From: CAZJQD01 sp964548165 [NCBI: uncultured bacterium]
GTDB taxonomy: Bacteria; UBA8481
DNA: 5,218 bases
Assembly: GCA_964548165.1 (NCBI GenBank)
Contig: CAZJQD010000057.1
Location: 3,850 to 9,067 of the forward strand
Reading direction: 5' to 3'
In this document: one piece after another, positions 1-5,218 of the stretch
How positions within the stretch are numbered: the stretch's first letter is position 1
How the letters are laid out: every line of letters starts with the position of its first letter
Made by a program: the position numbers and the translations under genes
Notes under the pieces: generated by a model
Told to the model about the DNA's origin: nothing
What the model saw: only the letters and a program-made list of their open reading frames with translations
The model's database searches: none

Positions 1-147
1 GGCCCGTCGAACGGGAGCATGACCGTCATCGAGGACGGGCTCATGGAAGGCGACGAGATCGTCGTCAGCTCGGGCTCGTCCCGCACGGCGACCAACGGCG
101 CCGCCCGCGCCGGCGCCTCCCCCTTCACCCCGACGCGCCGTCGCTAG
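1..147 (+). CDS. C-terminal end of a periplasmic adaptor (membrane fusion) subunit of a MacAB-like efflux system, partial
   Basis: Only the last 48 codons lie in the window; the frame is open from base 1 to the TAG at 145-147. The translated end carries 'TVIEDGLMEGDEIVVSSG', which resembles the G-L-x-x-G-D-x-(I/V)-V-x-x-G turn in the membrane-proximal domain near the C-terminus of HlyD/MacA-type adaptors. A low-complexity Ala/Gly/Ser/Thr/Arg tail ending in RRR follows. In this family the protein sits in the periplasm, anchored to the inner membrane, and links an inner-membrane transporter to an outer-membrane TolC-type channel. The assignment rests on this short motif and on the context: an ABC ATPase starts 2 nt after the stop, followed by a MacB-type permease. 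An adaptor of another subclass is possible. The start and the barrel and hairpin domains lie upstream of the window. Confidence 0.75.
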   Translation, partial: GPSNGSMTVIEDGLMEGDEIVVSSGSSRTATNGAARAGASPFTPTRRR

Positions 148-149
148 CC

Positions 150-854
150 ATGACGTCCGCGGTTCGCGTCCGGGACCTCGTCAAGGTCTACGAGCCCGAC
201 CGCGCCGATCTCGCGGTCCGCGCCGTGGACGGGGTCAGCTTCGATATCCAGTCCGGGGAATACGTCGCCATCATCGGCCCGTCGGGATCCGGCAAGTCCA
301 CGCTCATGCACGTCCTGGGCTGCCTGGACCGCCCGACCGCCGGCAGTTATCACCTCGCGGGCGAGGACGTCTCCACGCTCGACGAGGGCCAACTGGCATC
401 CGTGCGCAACCGCAGGATCGGCTTCATCTTCCAGGCCTTCTTCCTCCTCCCGCGCGAGACCGCTCTCGAGAACGTCGAACTGCCGCTCCTCTACAGCGGC
501 GACCGCGGCCATCGTTCCCACGCCCGCGACGCGCTCGCCCGCGTCGGCCTGGCCGATCGCGCCCACCACCTCCCCAACCAGCTCTCCGGCGGCCAGCGCC
601 AGCGCGTCGCCATCGCCCGCGCGCTGGTGACCCGGCCGGACATCGTCCTCGCTGACGAGCCGACGGGCGCCCTCGACTCCACGACGGGCGCGGAGATCCT
701 GGCGCTGCTGGAGACGTTGAATCGCGAGGGCACCACGATCATCGTCGTCACGCACGATCACGGCGTCGCACGGCGCACGCGGCGCGTCATCGCCATGCGC
801 GACGGGCGCGTCGTCTCCGACGGGCCTCCCTCCATGACCGGGGCCACGGCATGA
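150..854 (+). CDS. ABC transporter ATP-binding protein, MacB/LolD-type
   Basis: This 234-residue protein is a complete stand-alone nucleotide-binding domain. It has Walker A GPSGSGKST at 43-51, the Q-loop glutamine at 95 in 'FIFQAFFLLPRETALENVELPL'-like context, the signature LSGGQ at 145-149, Walker B IVLADE at 165-170 with catalytic E170, the D-loop GALD at 173-176 and the switch histidine H202. The Leu-Leu-Pro-Arg and Thr-Ala-Leu-Glu-Asn-Val stretch after the Q-loop is typical of the MacB/LolD/YknY group, which powers mechanotransmission rather than lumenal transport. It should act as a homodimer on the cytoplasmic face, bound to the permease encoded next. The ATG lies 2 nt after the adaptor stop with no clear Shine-Dalgarno site, which suggests translational coupling. 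Its stop overlaps the permease start (ATGA). The substrate cannot be read from the sequence: macrolides, lipopeptides, lipoproteins or other exported molecules are all possible. Confidence 0.93.
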   Translation: MTSAVRVRDLVKVYEPDRADLAVRAVDGVSFDIQSGEYVAIIGPSGSGKSTLMHVLGCLDRPTAGSYHLAGEDVSTLDEGQLASVRNRRIGFIFQAFFLLPRETALENVELPLLYSGDRGHRSHARDALARVGLADRAHHLPNQLSGGQRQRVAIARALVTRPDIVLADEPTGALDSTTGAEILALLETLNREGTTIIVVTHDHGVARRTRRVIAMRDGRVVSDGPPSMTGATA

Positions 855-2056
855 TCCTCTGGGACATCCTCAAGTCCGCGGTGCGCTCGCTCTCGGCCAA
901 CCGCATGCGCTCGCTCCTGACGATGCTCGGCGTCGTCATCGGCGTCGGCTCCGTCGTCGCCATGATCTCGCTGGGCGAAGGCGCGCGCTCCAGCGTCCAG
1001 GCCTCGATCACATCGATGGGCACGAATCTCCTCACGGTCCGGCCCGGCGCCCCCCAGCGGGGACCCGTGCGCTCCGGCGCCGTCGAGACCCTGACGGCCG
1101 AGGACGCCGAGGCCATCGCCCAGCTCCCGGGCGCCGCCGCCGTCGCCGCCGAGGTTTCCGGTCGCACGCAGGCCAAGTACCGCGAGAACAACGTCAGCGT
1201 CTCCGTGACGGGAACCGTGCCCGAGTACCTGGAGGTGCGATCGTTCAACATGGCGGAGGGGCAGTTTTTCTCCAACGCGGACGTCCTGGCGCGCCGCCGC
1301 GTCGCCGTCCTCGGCGCCCAGACCGCCACCGACCTCTTCGGCAACGATCCGGCCGTGGGCGAACGCATCCAGCTCAAGGGCCTCTCGTTCACCGTCGCCG
1401 GCGTCTTCGAGGCCAAGGGTGACGCCGGGTGGTCGAACCCGGACGAGGCCATCGTCGTGCCGCTGACGACGGCCCAGGGCGTGCTCTTCGGCATGAAGTT
1501 CGTCTCCTCCATCGGCATCCAGGCCGAGAGCGCGGAGGGAATGGCCGACCTGCAGGCGGCGGCGGAACAGCTCATGAACACGCGCCACCGGATCGGCGAG
1601 GGCGATGAGCCGGACTACAACATCCGATCGCAGACGGAGATGGTCGAGCGGATGAACGAGGTCACGGGCACCTTCACGGCCCTCCTCGGCGGCGTCGCCG
1701 CCGTCAGCCTTCTCGTGGGCGGGATCGGGATCATGAACATCATGCTGGTCTCCGTGCGCGAGCGCACCCGCGAGATCGGGATCCGCAAGGCCGTGGGCGC
1801 GCGGCGCCACGACATCCTGATGCAGTTCCTGATCGAGGCCGTGATCGTCTCGTCCGCCGGCGGCTTCCTCGGGATCGCGCTCGGCTACGCGCTCGCGGCC
1901 ATCATCGCCAGCGTCTCGGGCTGGACGACCATCGTCCCCGTGTATGCCATCATTCTCGCCGTGGGAACGTCGGCGACGATCGGGGTCGTCTTCGGTGTCT
2001 GGCCCGCCCGCGAGGCCTCACGACTCGATCCGGTCGAAGCCCTGCGCTACGAGTAG
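851..2056 (+). CDS. MacB-type ABC transporter permease (MacB periplasmic core domain plus FtsX domain)
   Basis: The 401-residue protein has the MacB layout without an attached ATPase. A cytoplasmic N-terminal stretch (about 1-20) leads to TM1 at about 21-43, with the family hallmark 'LTMLGVVIGVGSVVAMISLG' at 23-42. A periplasmic core domain spans about 45-275. Three closing helices lie at about 277-300, 329-354 and 362-385. The conserved cytoplasmic loop 'RERTREIGIRKAVGA' at 303-317 follows TM2 and contacts the ATPase. The C-terminus 'PAREASRLDPVEALRYE' is the standard family ending, so the protein is full length. By family knowledge it forms a dimer that uses ATP-driven periplasmic conformational change to push substrate from the periplasm through an adaptor and an outer-membrane channel. 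It is coupled to the ATPase gene by a 4-nt ATGA overlap. No TolC-type partner is visible. It is the last gene of the plus-strand unit. A LolC/E-like lipoprotein role is less likely because of the adaptor upstream. Confidence 0.93.
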   Translation: MILWDILKSAVRSLSANRMRSLLTMLGVVIGVGSVVAMISLGEGARSSVQASITSMGTNLLTVRPGAPQRGPVRSGAVETLTAEDAEAIAQLPGAAAVAAEVSGRTQAKYRENNVSVSVTGTVPEYLEVRSFNMAEGQFFSNADVLARRRVAVLGAQTATDLFGNDPAVGERIQLKGLSFTVAGVFEAKGDAGWSNPDEAIVVPLTTAQGVLFGMKFVSSIGIQAESAEGMADLQAAAEQLMNTRHRIGEGDEPDYNIRSQTEMVERMNEVTGTFTALLGGVAAVSLLVGGIGIMNIMLVSVRERTREIGIRKAVGARRHDILMQFLIEAVIVSSAGGFLGIALGYALAAIIASVSGWTTIVPVYAIILAVGTSATIGVVFGVWPAREASRLDPVEALRYE

Positions 2057-2089
2057 ACCGGCTGCGTTGATGTGAAGATCTGGCCCGAT

Positions 2090-2103
2090 CCAATCATGAT
2101 TGG
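2090..2103. repeat. 14-nt perfect palindrome CCAATCATGATTGG
   Basis: The 14 bases read the same on both strands. They lie 34 nt after the permease stop and end exactly where the inverted-repeat element begins. As RNA the site would form a 5-bp stem with a CATG loop, too weak and without a T-tract for a classic terminator. It could be a protein-binding site, part of the neighbouring element, or chance. Confidence 0.5.
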
Positions 2104-2247
2104 CACCGCAGAGACGCAGAGAACGCAGAGATCAACCGGGCAAAACCCGGAACCGAGTAGCGACCAGAGATCCGACAAGGAATTCATTGAAGGTTGAGAA
2201 GGACGTCTATTTTCTCTCGTCTCGGCGGTCTCGGCGTCTTCGCGGTG
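2104..2247. repeat. 144-bp palindromic repeat element with 28-nt imperfect inverted ends built of CGCAGAGA-like units
   Basis: The left arm (2104-2131) and the reverse complement of the right arm (2220-2247) both begin CACCGC and match at 23 of 28 positions. Each arm is a degenerate tandem repeat of 8-9 nt: GCAGAGAC, GCAGAGAAC, GCAGAGATC on the left, and GCGAAGAC, GCCGAGACC, GCCGAGACG on the right read in reverse. The 88-nt centre is 50% G+C, lower than the flanking genes, and holds two inner pairings: TCAACC 2132-2137 with GGTTGA 2192-2197, and the GC stem 2136-2150. Read on the minus strand the arms would translate as HREDAETAE and LCVLCVSAV, wording I recall from spurious 'hypothetical proteins' in many environmental bacterial genomes. 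I therefore infer a non-coding, possibly mobile interspersed repeat. No transposase and no target-site duplication was found. Lying between convergent genes, it could also limit read-through from both sides. Confidence 0.7.
2136..2150. other. small GC stem-loop inside the repeat element
   Basis: CCGGG, a CAAAA loop and CCCGG form a perfect 5-bp stem. It is the only compact GC hairpin in the gap between the converging permease and ftsX genes. Neither strand has a run of T after it, so a role as an intrinsic terminator is weakly supported. It may simply be part of the fold of the surrounding element. Confidence 0.3.
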
Positions 2248-2276
2248 AATCTTTATGCATACTCCAGCCTGGAAGA

Positions 2277-3143
2277 TCAGGCTTGGCCCTGCTCCATGAG
2301 AAGCGCCTCGCGGACGGCGATGATGCCGCCGAGGATGCCCAGGGCGAGTGCGAAGATGATGGCGCCGCCGATCATCTCCGGCGTCAGGAAGACGATGGGC
2401 ACGAAGGTCACCCTCGCTGAAACGAAAGCCCACGCGGCCACGAGAAGGCTGAGCCCGACGACGGCCCCGGAGACCCCGAGGAACGCTCCCTCGACCAGGA
2501 AGGGCGCGCGGATCGTGTGATCGGCGGCGCCGATGAGGCGAAGCACGTAGATGTCGGAGTGGCGCGCGTGCACGGTGGAGCGCACGCTGTTGATGACGAT
2601 GAGGAGGATGAAGAACGCCATCAGGCCGCCCACCGTCCACGTGATGACGCCCGTCGTCCGCGCCAGGTTCGCGAGCCTCTGGGCGGTCTCGCGGCCGTAG
2701 AGTACGTCGACAACGCCGGGCAAGGCCTTCAGGCGGAGCGCCAGGGGCTCGGGATCGAAGACCTCGTCCGAGAGCATCACCTCGATAAAGGCGGGGAACG
2801 GAGCGGCGCCGAGGGCGTCGCGGATGCCCTGGGCCAGCTCCACGCCGTGAGCGTCCTGGAAATAGACGAGGGCCTGCTCCTTGGTATAGGGGCGGACCGT
2901 GGCTACGTCGGGATCGGCGTGGATGGTGGTGGCGAGCGCCCCGGGATCCGTGCCGTCGGCGAGAATGACCTCGAGGCGTCCCGCGGAGCGGAAATGATCG
3001 ATGCCCAGGTGGAGGTTGTGGGAGACGAGGAGGAAGCCCGAGAAGATGAGCATTGCGATCGAGATCGTCGTGACCGCCGTCGCCGTGCGCACCTTCCCGG
3101 TGCGGATGGCGTCGATCATCTCGCGAATGCCGTAGCCGATCAC
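2277..3143 (-). CDS. ftsX: Cell division ABC permease FtsX
   Basis: The 288-residue protein has the FtsX layout: a short cytoplasmic N-terminus, TM1 at about 19-41, an extracytoplasmic domain at about 45-165, then TM2 at about 166-186, TM3 at about 216-243 and TM4 at about 257-279. The periplasmic domain carries 'PFPAFIEV' at 115-122, matching the P-x-P-x-x-x-E-V region typical of the family. The loop after TM2 reads 'DIYVLRLIGAADHTIRAPF' and continues LVEGAFLG, a strong family signature. With FtsE it forms the septal complex that passes ATPase-driven movement to peptidoglycan hydrolases or their activators. The start is GTG at 3143. It overlaps the ftsE stop by 4 nt (GTGA) and has a GAGGTG site 5 nt upstream. 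An ATG at codon 9 is the alternative start. No hydrolase-activator gene follows, since the unit ends here facing the convergent permease. Confidence 0.93.
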   Translation of the reverse strand: MIGYGIREMIDAIRTGKVRTATAVTTISIAMLIFSGFLLVSHNLHLGIDHFRSAGRLEVILADGTDPGALATTIHADPDVATVRPYTKEQALVYFQDAHGVELAQGIRDALGAAPFPAFIEVMLSDEVFDPEPLALRLKALPGVVDVLYGRETAQRLANLARTTGVITWTVGGLMAFFILLIVINSVRSTVHARHSDIYVLRLIGAADHTIRAPFLVEGAFLGVSGAVVGLSLLVAAWAFVSARVTFVPIVFLTPEMIGGAIIFALALGILGGIIAVREALLMEQGQA

Positions 3144-3883
3144 GGCCGCACCTCACCGCGGTGAGCGTCGCCGCGGCGCGCCTCGCCGAAGCCCCGGGTG
3201 CCGGCGACTCGCCCCTCCTGCAGGAAGAGCACGGGACGGCCCGAGGACTCGATGCGGCGACGGTCATGCGTGGCGACGACCACCGTCGTGCCGCGCGCAT
3301 TGGCGCGGTCGAAGAGGCTGAAGACCTCGTCCGAGAGTTCCGGGTCGAGGTTGCCCGTCGGTTCGTCGGCGACGATCAGGCGGGGACGGATGACCAGGGC
3401 GCGAGCGAGAGCGACGCGCTGTTTCTCGCCGCCGGAGAGAGCCACGGCGGGTGTCAACCGGTGATGGGTCAGGCGGACGGTATCCAGGGCCTCCGAGGCG
3501 CGCTCCAGGGCCTCGCGGCGTCCGACTCCGGCGACCTCGAGGGCGAGCGCGACGTTATCGTGCGCGGACTTTCGCGCGATGAGATGGAAATCCTGGTGCA
3601 CGACCCCGATCTCGCGGCGAAGGGCGATGAGGTGACGCCGCTTCAGGTTCGCGAGGTCGCGGCCGCAGACGAAGAGCTCGCCCGACGTCGGGAGCAGTTC
3701 GGCGTAGAGCAACTTCACGAGCGTGGACTTGCCGGCTCCGGAGGGTCCGGTCAGGAAGATGAACGCGCCCTCCGGAACGGTGAAGCTGACGTGATCGAGC
3801 GCGAGCGGTTGATCGGAGGCGCCATAATCATCGAAGTCCTTGCAGACCTCGGCGAAGCGGACTATCGGTTCTCCAGGCGCCAT
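3140..3883 (-). CDS. ftsE: Cell division ATP-binding protein FtsE
   Basis: This 247-residue ABC ATPase has Walker A GPSGAGKST at 46-54, the Q-loop glutamine Q97 in 'VVHQDFHLI', the signature LSGGEKQR at 149-156, Walker B LIVADE at 169-174 with E174, NLD at 178-180 and the switch histidine H206 in ATHD. 'ADEPTGNLDPELSDEVFSLF' at 172-191 closely resembles FtsE proteins, and the FtsX gene follows with a GTGA overlap, which settles the assignment. It binds the cytoplasmic loops of FtsX and couples ATP hydrolysis to control of septal wall cleavage. Two modest departures are seen: a few extra residues (about 19-27) before the first strand pair, and histidine where the residue before the Q-loop glutamine is commonly Phe. 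The C-terminal tail (about 229-247) is charged and probably disordered. The ATG is preceded by only a weak GGAA at 3888-3891. The 40-nt gap to trpC upstream (3884-3923) shows no terminator or clear promoter, so co-transcription is likely. Confidence 0.94.
   Translation of the reverse strand: MAPGEPIVRFAEVCKDFDDYGASDQPLALDHVSFTVPEGAFIFLTGPSGAGKSTLVKLLYAELLPTSGELFVCGRDLANLKRRHLIALRREIGVVHQDFHLIARKSAHDNVALALEVAGVGRREALERASEALDTVRLTHHRLTPAVALSGGEKQRVALARALVIRPRLIVADEPTGNLDPELSDEVFSLFDRANARGTTVVVATHDRRRIESSGRPVLFLQEGRVAGTRGFGEARRGDAHRGEVRP
3149..3154 (-). promoter_or_regulatory. Shine-Dalgarno site of ftsX, inside the 3' end of ftsE
   Basis: On the minus strand GAGGTG stands 5 nt before the GTG at 3143, which decides for that start over the ATG eight codons later. 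It is the clearest ribosome binding site in the window. Half of it lies within a perfect 14-nt palindrome, CTCACCGCGGTGAG at 3152-3165, which could fold into a 5-bp stem with a 4-nt loop and mask the GAG of the site until ribosomes finishing ftsE open it. The masking is inference. Confidence 0.65.
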
Positions 3884-3923
3884 CGGGTTCCGAGGGAGAG
3901 CATAGCGGTAGTTGCAGAGTATT

Positions 3924-4736
3924 TCAAAAGGGACTTGCTGATTTCAAACCCCTAACGTGATCGGGCAGGGAGGATCCGGCAAGGAAGGCGCGGATGAGAC
4001 CGGTGCCGATGAGGACCGCGTCGAATCCGGCCGGAACCTGGCCCGGCTTGTCGTATCCCGATTCCGCCACCTTCAGCGAACCTGCCGGAAGTCGGCTCGC
4101 GAGTCGCGCGGAGAAACCGAGGTCGGTGGCATAGCCGGCGCTGGCGAGATCGCGATTATTGATCCCGACGATCGCGGCGTCCGGCGGCAGGAGTTCGAGC
4201 TCGGCTTCGGCGTGAACCTCGTAGAGAACGGCCAATCCGCGATCCGCGGCGTGACGGCCGAGCGCCCGGAGGGTCGTGGCGTCGAGGATGCCGGCAATGA
4301 GAAGGACAGCGTCGGCGCCGAGACAATCGGCTTCATCGATCTGTTCGACCGAGAGCGTGAAGTCCTTGCGCAGTACGGGGACGGTCGCCTCGGCCGCGAC
4401 CGCGGTAAACTCGTCCGCGCTCATGCCGAAGTGACGGTCCGAGAGGATCGAGAGGGCGTCCACGCCGGCGGCGAGGTAGGCGTCGCGGAGCGCGGCCGGA
4501 TCCACGCGGCTGCCGTCGGCGGCGAGAAACGGGCCGGTCGACGGCGAGGATCGCTTCACCTCCGCGATGACGGCCAACCCCGGCGATGCGAGCGCGGCGC
4601 GGAAATCGTAGCGGGGCCGGGTACGCTCCCGGCGACGCCATGACGAATCGGCGCGCAGGTGCTCGACCTCCTCCCTCTTCGCTTCGAGGATGGCCGCGAG
4701 CCGTGGGGGCGAAGAGGAACCGGCAGGGACGCTCAC
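3924..4736 (-). CDS. trpC: Indole-3-glycerol phosphate synthase
   Basis: The 270-residue enzyme is a full-length TIM barrel that closes the indole ring of CdRP, releasing CO2 and water, in tryptophan biosynthesis. All expected active-site positions are present: E59 and K61 in 'VIAEVKRSSPSTG' (57-68), catalytic K124 in 'PVLRKDF', E173 in 'LYEVH', N194 in 'IVGINNRDL' and E225-S226-G227 in 'VAESG'. The phosphate-binding end 'DAVLLIGTGLIRA'-like segment lies at about 239-250. The N-terminal helix 'LAAILEAKREEVEHLRA' matches the family. No TrpF domain is attached. The start is GTG at 4736, which overlaps the stop of the upstream membrane-protein gene (GTGA); a GGGGA 9 nt upstream is a weak binding site. 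No other trp gene is seen, so it stands apart from a trp operon within the window, unlike the usual trpDCFBA arrangement. Confidence 0.95.
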   Translation of the reverse strand: MSVPAGSSSPPRLAAILEAKREEVEHLRADSSWRRRERTRPRYDFRAALASPGLAVIAEVKRSSPSTGPFLAADGSRVDPAALRDAYLAAGVDALSILSDRHFGMSADEFTAVAAEATVPVLRKDFTLSVEQIDEADCLGADAVLLIAGILDATTLRALGRHAADRGLAVLYEVHAEAELELLPPDAAIVGINNRDLASAGYATDLGFSARLASRLPAGSLKVAESGYDKPGQVPAGFDAVLIGTGLIRAFLAGSSLPDHVRGLKSASPF

Positions 4737-5218
4737 GAAAAGTCGTCCCCGGTCATCTCCTCGATCCTCTGCATCATCGCCGCGGTGAAGCGCCAGAGCA
4801 CGGCGAAGGCGAGCGCGATCAGGGCGTAGGCGAGAAGGCCGACGATATTGGCCTCGAACCGTTCCACCGTCGCAGGAAGGAAATCCTGGTAGGTTTCGAA
4901 GAGGAGCCCGGTCGCGAGGATGGCCCAGGTGACCTTCATCGTCCCATGACCGTAATTGACGAGGACGGGCGGGAGCGCGGCCAGGACGACGAGGTCGAGG
5001 AGGAGTATGGCCGATCGAACGAGCTCCAGCTCGCTGATCGTCTGCTGGCCCATGGAGGGCTGGGCGACCGAGAGAATGACGATGACGATCGAGGCCGACG
5101 AGATCGCGGTGATGAGCATCACCATGTTCTGCACGATCGGAAAACCCCAGCGCAGGTACTGCTTGAGGATGAAGAGGCTCGCGAGGACGAGGGTGACGCG
5201 CGAGAAGAGCCTCAGGCC
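4733..5218 (-). CDS. Unrecognised multi-spanning membrane protein, N-terminus outside the window
   Basis: The frame is open from the right edge to the TGA at 4733-4735, giving 161 visible residues. A GTG at 5132-5134 could be a start, but the 28 codons before it are also open and encode a hydrophobic stretch (VTLVLASLFIL) fitting a transmembrane helix, so the true start probably lies beyond the window. Likely helices in the visible part are at about 7-19, 29-52, 67-88, 93-110 and 124-143. Loops are short, and a charged cytoplasm-like C-terminus reads 'MQRIEEMTGDDFS'. There are no cysteines, no conserved catalytic motif and no similarity that I recognise, so no function is offered. Its stop overlaps the trpC start by 4 nt (GTGA), so the two genes are co-translated and probably share a promoter further right. 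Confidence 0.75.
   Translation of the reverse strand, partial: GLRLFSRVTLVLASLFILKQYLRWGFPIVQNMVMLITAISSASIVIVILSVAQPSMGQQTISELELVRSAILLLDLVVLAALPPVLVNYGHGTMKVTWAILATGLLFETYQDFLPATVERFEANIVGLLAYALIALAFAVLWRFTAAMMQRIEEMTGDDFS

Noticed and set aside
758-1810. A 350-codon open frame antisense to the permease gene
   Set aside because: Composition is dominated by Asp, Gly, His and Arg typical of antisense frames in GC-rich genes. The opposite strand carries an unmistakable complete MacB-type permease.
2104-2131. Short tandem GCAGAGAC-like units as a possible CRISPR array
   Set aside because: The units are 8-9 nt with no spacers between them, and no cas gene is present. They form the arm of an inverted repeat.
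2136-2150. GC stem-loop as an intrinsic terminator for the permease or ftsX transcripts
   Set aside because: The stem is only 5 bp and no T-rich run follows on either strand, so it does not meet the usual pattern.
2095-2256. Target-site duplication flanking the repeat element
   Set aside because: The bases just outside the two arms (CATGATTGG on the left, AATCTTTAT on the right) share no convincing direct repeat.
2047-3300. A 417-codon open frame on the minus strand covering the gap and ftsX
   Set aside because: It runs in a different frame across ftsX and the end of ftsE, is very rich in Arg, His, Gly and Pro, and gets its C-terminal part from translating the non-coding repeat element. It is a shadow of high GC, not a gene.
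2516-4643. Long plus-strand open frames opposite ftsX, ftsE and trpC
   Set aside because: All are antisense to genes with complete sets of family motifs and show low-complexity Glu/Arg/Gly-rich translations with no recognisable domain.

Overview
The window is GC-rich, densely coded bacterial chromosome with two converging gene clusters and one non-coding gap of about 220 bp between them. No rRNA, tRNA, phage, plasmid or CRISPR signal is visible. The MacA/MacB-type exporter parts suggest a Gram-negative, outer-membrane-bearing organism. High GC, weak Shine-Dalgarno sites, GTG starts and a 'CGCAGAGA'-type inverted repeat between genes fit an environmental lineage such as Acidobacteriota, Gemmatimonadota, Eisenbacteria or a related phylum. 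The phylum cannot be fixed from this sequence alone.

Plus strand, 1-2056: the last 48 codons of a periplasmic adaptor (MacA/HlyD-like), then an ABC ATPase (150-854) and a MacB-type permease (851-2056). The genes are 2 nt apart or overlap by 4 nt (ATGA), so this is one translationally coupled unit. Together they form a MacAB-like tripartite export module whose ATPase and permease are separate proteins. In E. coli MacB the two are fused.

Gap, 2057-2276: it holds a 14-nt perfect palindrome and, directly beside it, a 144-bp element with imperfect 28-nt inverted ends (23 of 28 positions match). The ends are built of 8-9 nt repeats. This is the most unusual non-coding structure in the window. No classic hairpin-plus-T-tract terminator was found.

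Minus strand, 5218-2277, in transcription order: an unrecognised multi-spanning membrane protein running off the right edge, trpC (indole-3-glycerol phosphate synthase), ftsE and ftsX. The first pair overlaps by GTGA, trpC and ftsE are 40 bp apart, and ftsE and ftsX overlap by GTGA. FtsE and FtsX form the divisome ABC complex that controls peptidoglycan hydrolysis at the septum. TrpC catalyses a tryptophan biosynthesis step with no evident functional link, so the grouping looks like lineage-specific packing of housekeeping genes.

No clearly new biological system is present. The points most worth a second look are the inverted-repeat element, the palindrome covering the ftsX ribosome binding site, and the unknown membrane protein coupled to trpC.
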